Below the pieces are notes generated by a model that was not told the DNA's origin, searched no databases, and worked only from the letters and a program-made list of their open reading frames with translations. A DNA stretch of 64,000 nt, taken from Nostoc sp. XA010. Its GTDB lineage: Bacteria > Cyanobacteriota > Cyanobacteriia > Cyanobacteriales > Nostocaceae. Each line of letters starts with the position of its first letter. Position 1 is the first letter of the stretch. The stretch lies in the NCBI RefSeq assembly GCF_020829625.1, contig NZ_JAIVFX010000004.1, positions 327,220 to 391,219 on the forward strand, given 5' to 3'. Both the position numbers and the translations under genes were made by a program. Shown here one piece after another: positions 63,165 to 64,000 of this stretch.

Positions 63165-64000
63165 TTAAACCATTGGAAATGAAACTTGCTTGGCTGGATT
63201 TTTAGCCGAATTTGATTTGACTCCTTGTGCTGCTAAACTTTTATTACGTGCACCAGAGGGTGCTGGTCGATCAGCGTCAATCACTACATCGATCAGAAAG
63301 GGAGCCTTTGATGCGATCGCTTGTTGTAATGCTGCTTCGATCTCTGACTCTCTGACGACTACGAGGGCTTCTGCTCCCATACCACGAGCAATCATGGCGA
63401 AGTTTGTTGGTGGAAGTGTTGCATCTGCGCCCTTTAATCCCAAGATTTTCATCCCCTGATGGCACATGTTGTAACGCGCATCATTGAGTACAATCCAGAT
63501 TGCGGGAATTTTGTATTTCACGGCTGTGCTGATTTCGTTATTCATCAGCATTGCTCCATCGCCAACAATCCCTACAGCTATGCTATTGCTAGCCAGCGCT
63601 GCACCCAATACTCCGGTGACGGCGTGACCCATTGCACCAACTCCGGTGCTGACTCGGTAACGATTGGCTTCGGAAAATTGGAGTAGATGAGTTGACCAAG
63701 TAAAGGAGTTACCACACTCCGCCATTACTATGGCGTCGGTATCTTCAACAATGATCTTTTGAATTGCTGCCATCAATACTTCTGGCCGCACAGGATAATC
63801 TACCTCTGGTGCAGGTTCAATTGCTTTGGGTTCTGGACGAGGTAGTGACAAAGTTGTGGAATCAGGAGCATCCGGTAATTGCTGCAACAACTCTTCCACA
63901 AAAGCTTTGATATCAGACTGAACTGCGAAAGTTTCAACGTGTGGATAGGCTACACCTGGCACTTCGGGATCAATATCTACATGGACAAAACCTCCTTGTG
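63165..64000 (-). CDS. scyA: ScyA, ThDP-dependent acyloin synthase (C-terminal part, runs off the window)
   Basis: Couples indole-3-pyruvate and 4-hydroxyphenylpyruvate in an acyloin reaction to the beta-ketoacid precursor of scytonemin; related to acetolactate synthase. Only the C-terminal ~278 residues are in the window; the frame continues past 64000. Visible are VHVDIDPEVPGVAYPH (end of the middle domain), the linker PRPEPKAIEPAPEVDYP, and the ThDP-binding domain with MAECGNSFTWSTHLLQF, GVGAMGHAVTGVLGAALA, and the GDG motif GDGAMLMNNEISTAVKYKIPAIWIVLNDARYN. The last ~30 residues (SGARNKSLAAQGVKSN...) are a basic tail. The gene ends the window's scytonemin cluster at its 5' side. Confidence 0.93.
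   Translation of the reverse strand, partial: QGGFVHVDIDPEVPGVAYPHVETFAVQSDIKAFVEELLQQLPDAPDSTTLSLPRPEPKAIEPAPEVDYPVRPEVLMAAIQKIIVEDTDAIVMAECGNSFTWSTHLLQFSEANRYRVSTGVGAMGHAVTGVLGAALASNSIAVGIVGDGAMLMNNEISTAVKYKIPAIWIVLNDARYNMCHQGMKILGLKGADATLPPTNFAMIARGMGAEALVVVRESEIEAALQQAIASKAPFLIDVVIDADRPAPSGARNKSLAAQGVKSNSAKNPAKQVSFPMV

Overview
The window is chromosomal DNA from a filamentous, heterocyst-type cyanobacterium, most likely Nostoc or a close relative. The evidence is the very frequent HIP1 octamer (gcgatcgc), heptameric short tandem repeats of the gggagtg and caatgac types, many small palindromic repeats, and a scytonemin (sunscreen pigment) gene cluster in the order known from Nostoc punctiforme. 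No rRNA, tRNA, CRISPR array or intact transposase was seen.

Layout. 1-2.2 kb: a large RTX-type calcium-binding repeat protein, possibly cut by the window edge. 2.6-8.8 kb: plus-strand housekeeping and small genes (alpha/beta hydrolase, a 70-aa cyanobacterial protein, CoaBC, a RemA-like protein, a spore-photoproduct-lyase-like radical SAM enzyme, a site-2 protease and a coupled pair of tiny genes). 8.9-20.4 kb: a loose accessory stretch with a glycoside-hydrolase-like protein, hypotheticals, a phosphoribosyltransferase, an arginase-family enzyme, two secreted DUF6174-like paralogues in inverted orientation, a LOG-family protein, and several broken genes: an FAD monooxygenase with two in-frame TAA codons, a deleted amine oxidase and a DUF2267-like stub.

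21.5-33 kb is the least conventional region. A 1018-aa peptidase-C39 ABC exporter with an N-terminal cyclic-nucleotide-binding-like region is followed by an HlyD-type adaptor and a SurA/parvulin-like isomerase. Beyond these lie two small proteins with the same leader type (D-L-x-Y-L-x-N-x-S-E, then GG or GS), a Nif11-like mini-leader and two RTX proteins. I read this as a dedicated type I secretion locus with its own leader-peptide and RTX cargo. Several miniature inverted-repeat elements lie within it.

33-42 kb: a DUF938 methyltransferase-like gene, a nitroreductase, an atypical short-chain dehydrogenase, KptA, an aromatic amino acid permease, an overlapping small gene/HNH nuclease pair, a threonine-dehydratase-like enzyme and a Tat-exported PhoD phosphatase with a possible Pho box.

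42.1-64 kb, all on the minus strand, is the scytonemin cluster read from right to left: scyA (cut by the window end), scyB, scyC, scyD, scyE, scyF, a group 4 glycosyltransferase, tyrA, dsbA, aroB, a trpE-trpG fusion, trpC, trpA, a tyrosinase, trpB, trpD and aroG. It ends in a strong hairpin followed by T residues. The shikimate, tryptophan and tyrosine genes supply tryptophan and prephenate-derived 4-hydroxyphenylpyruvate. ScyB, ScyA and ScyC build the monomer. ScyD, ScyE, ScyF, DsbA and the tyrosinase carry signal peptides or extracytoplasmic-type folds consistent with late periplasmic steps. ScyD, ScyE and ScyF all end in PEP-CTERM sorting signals. Two gaps inside the cluster hold unusual tandem arrays with periods of 21 bp (or 2 x 21 bp).
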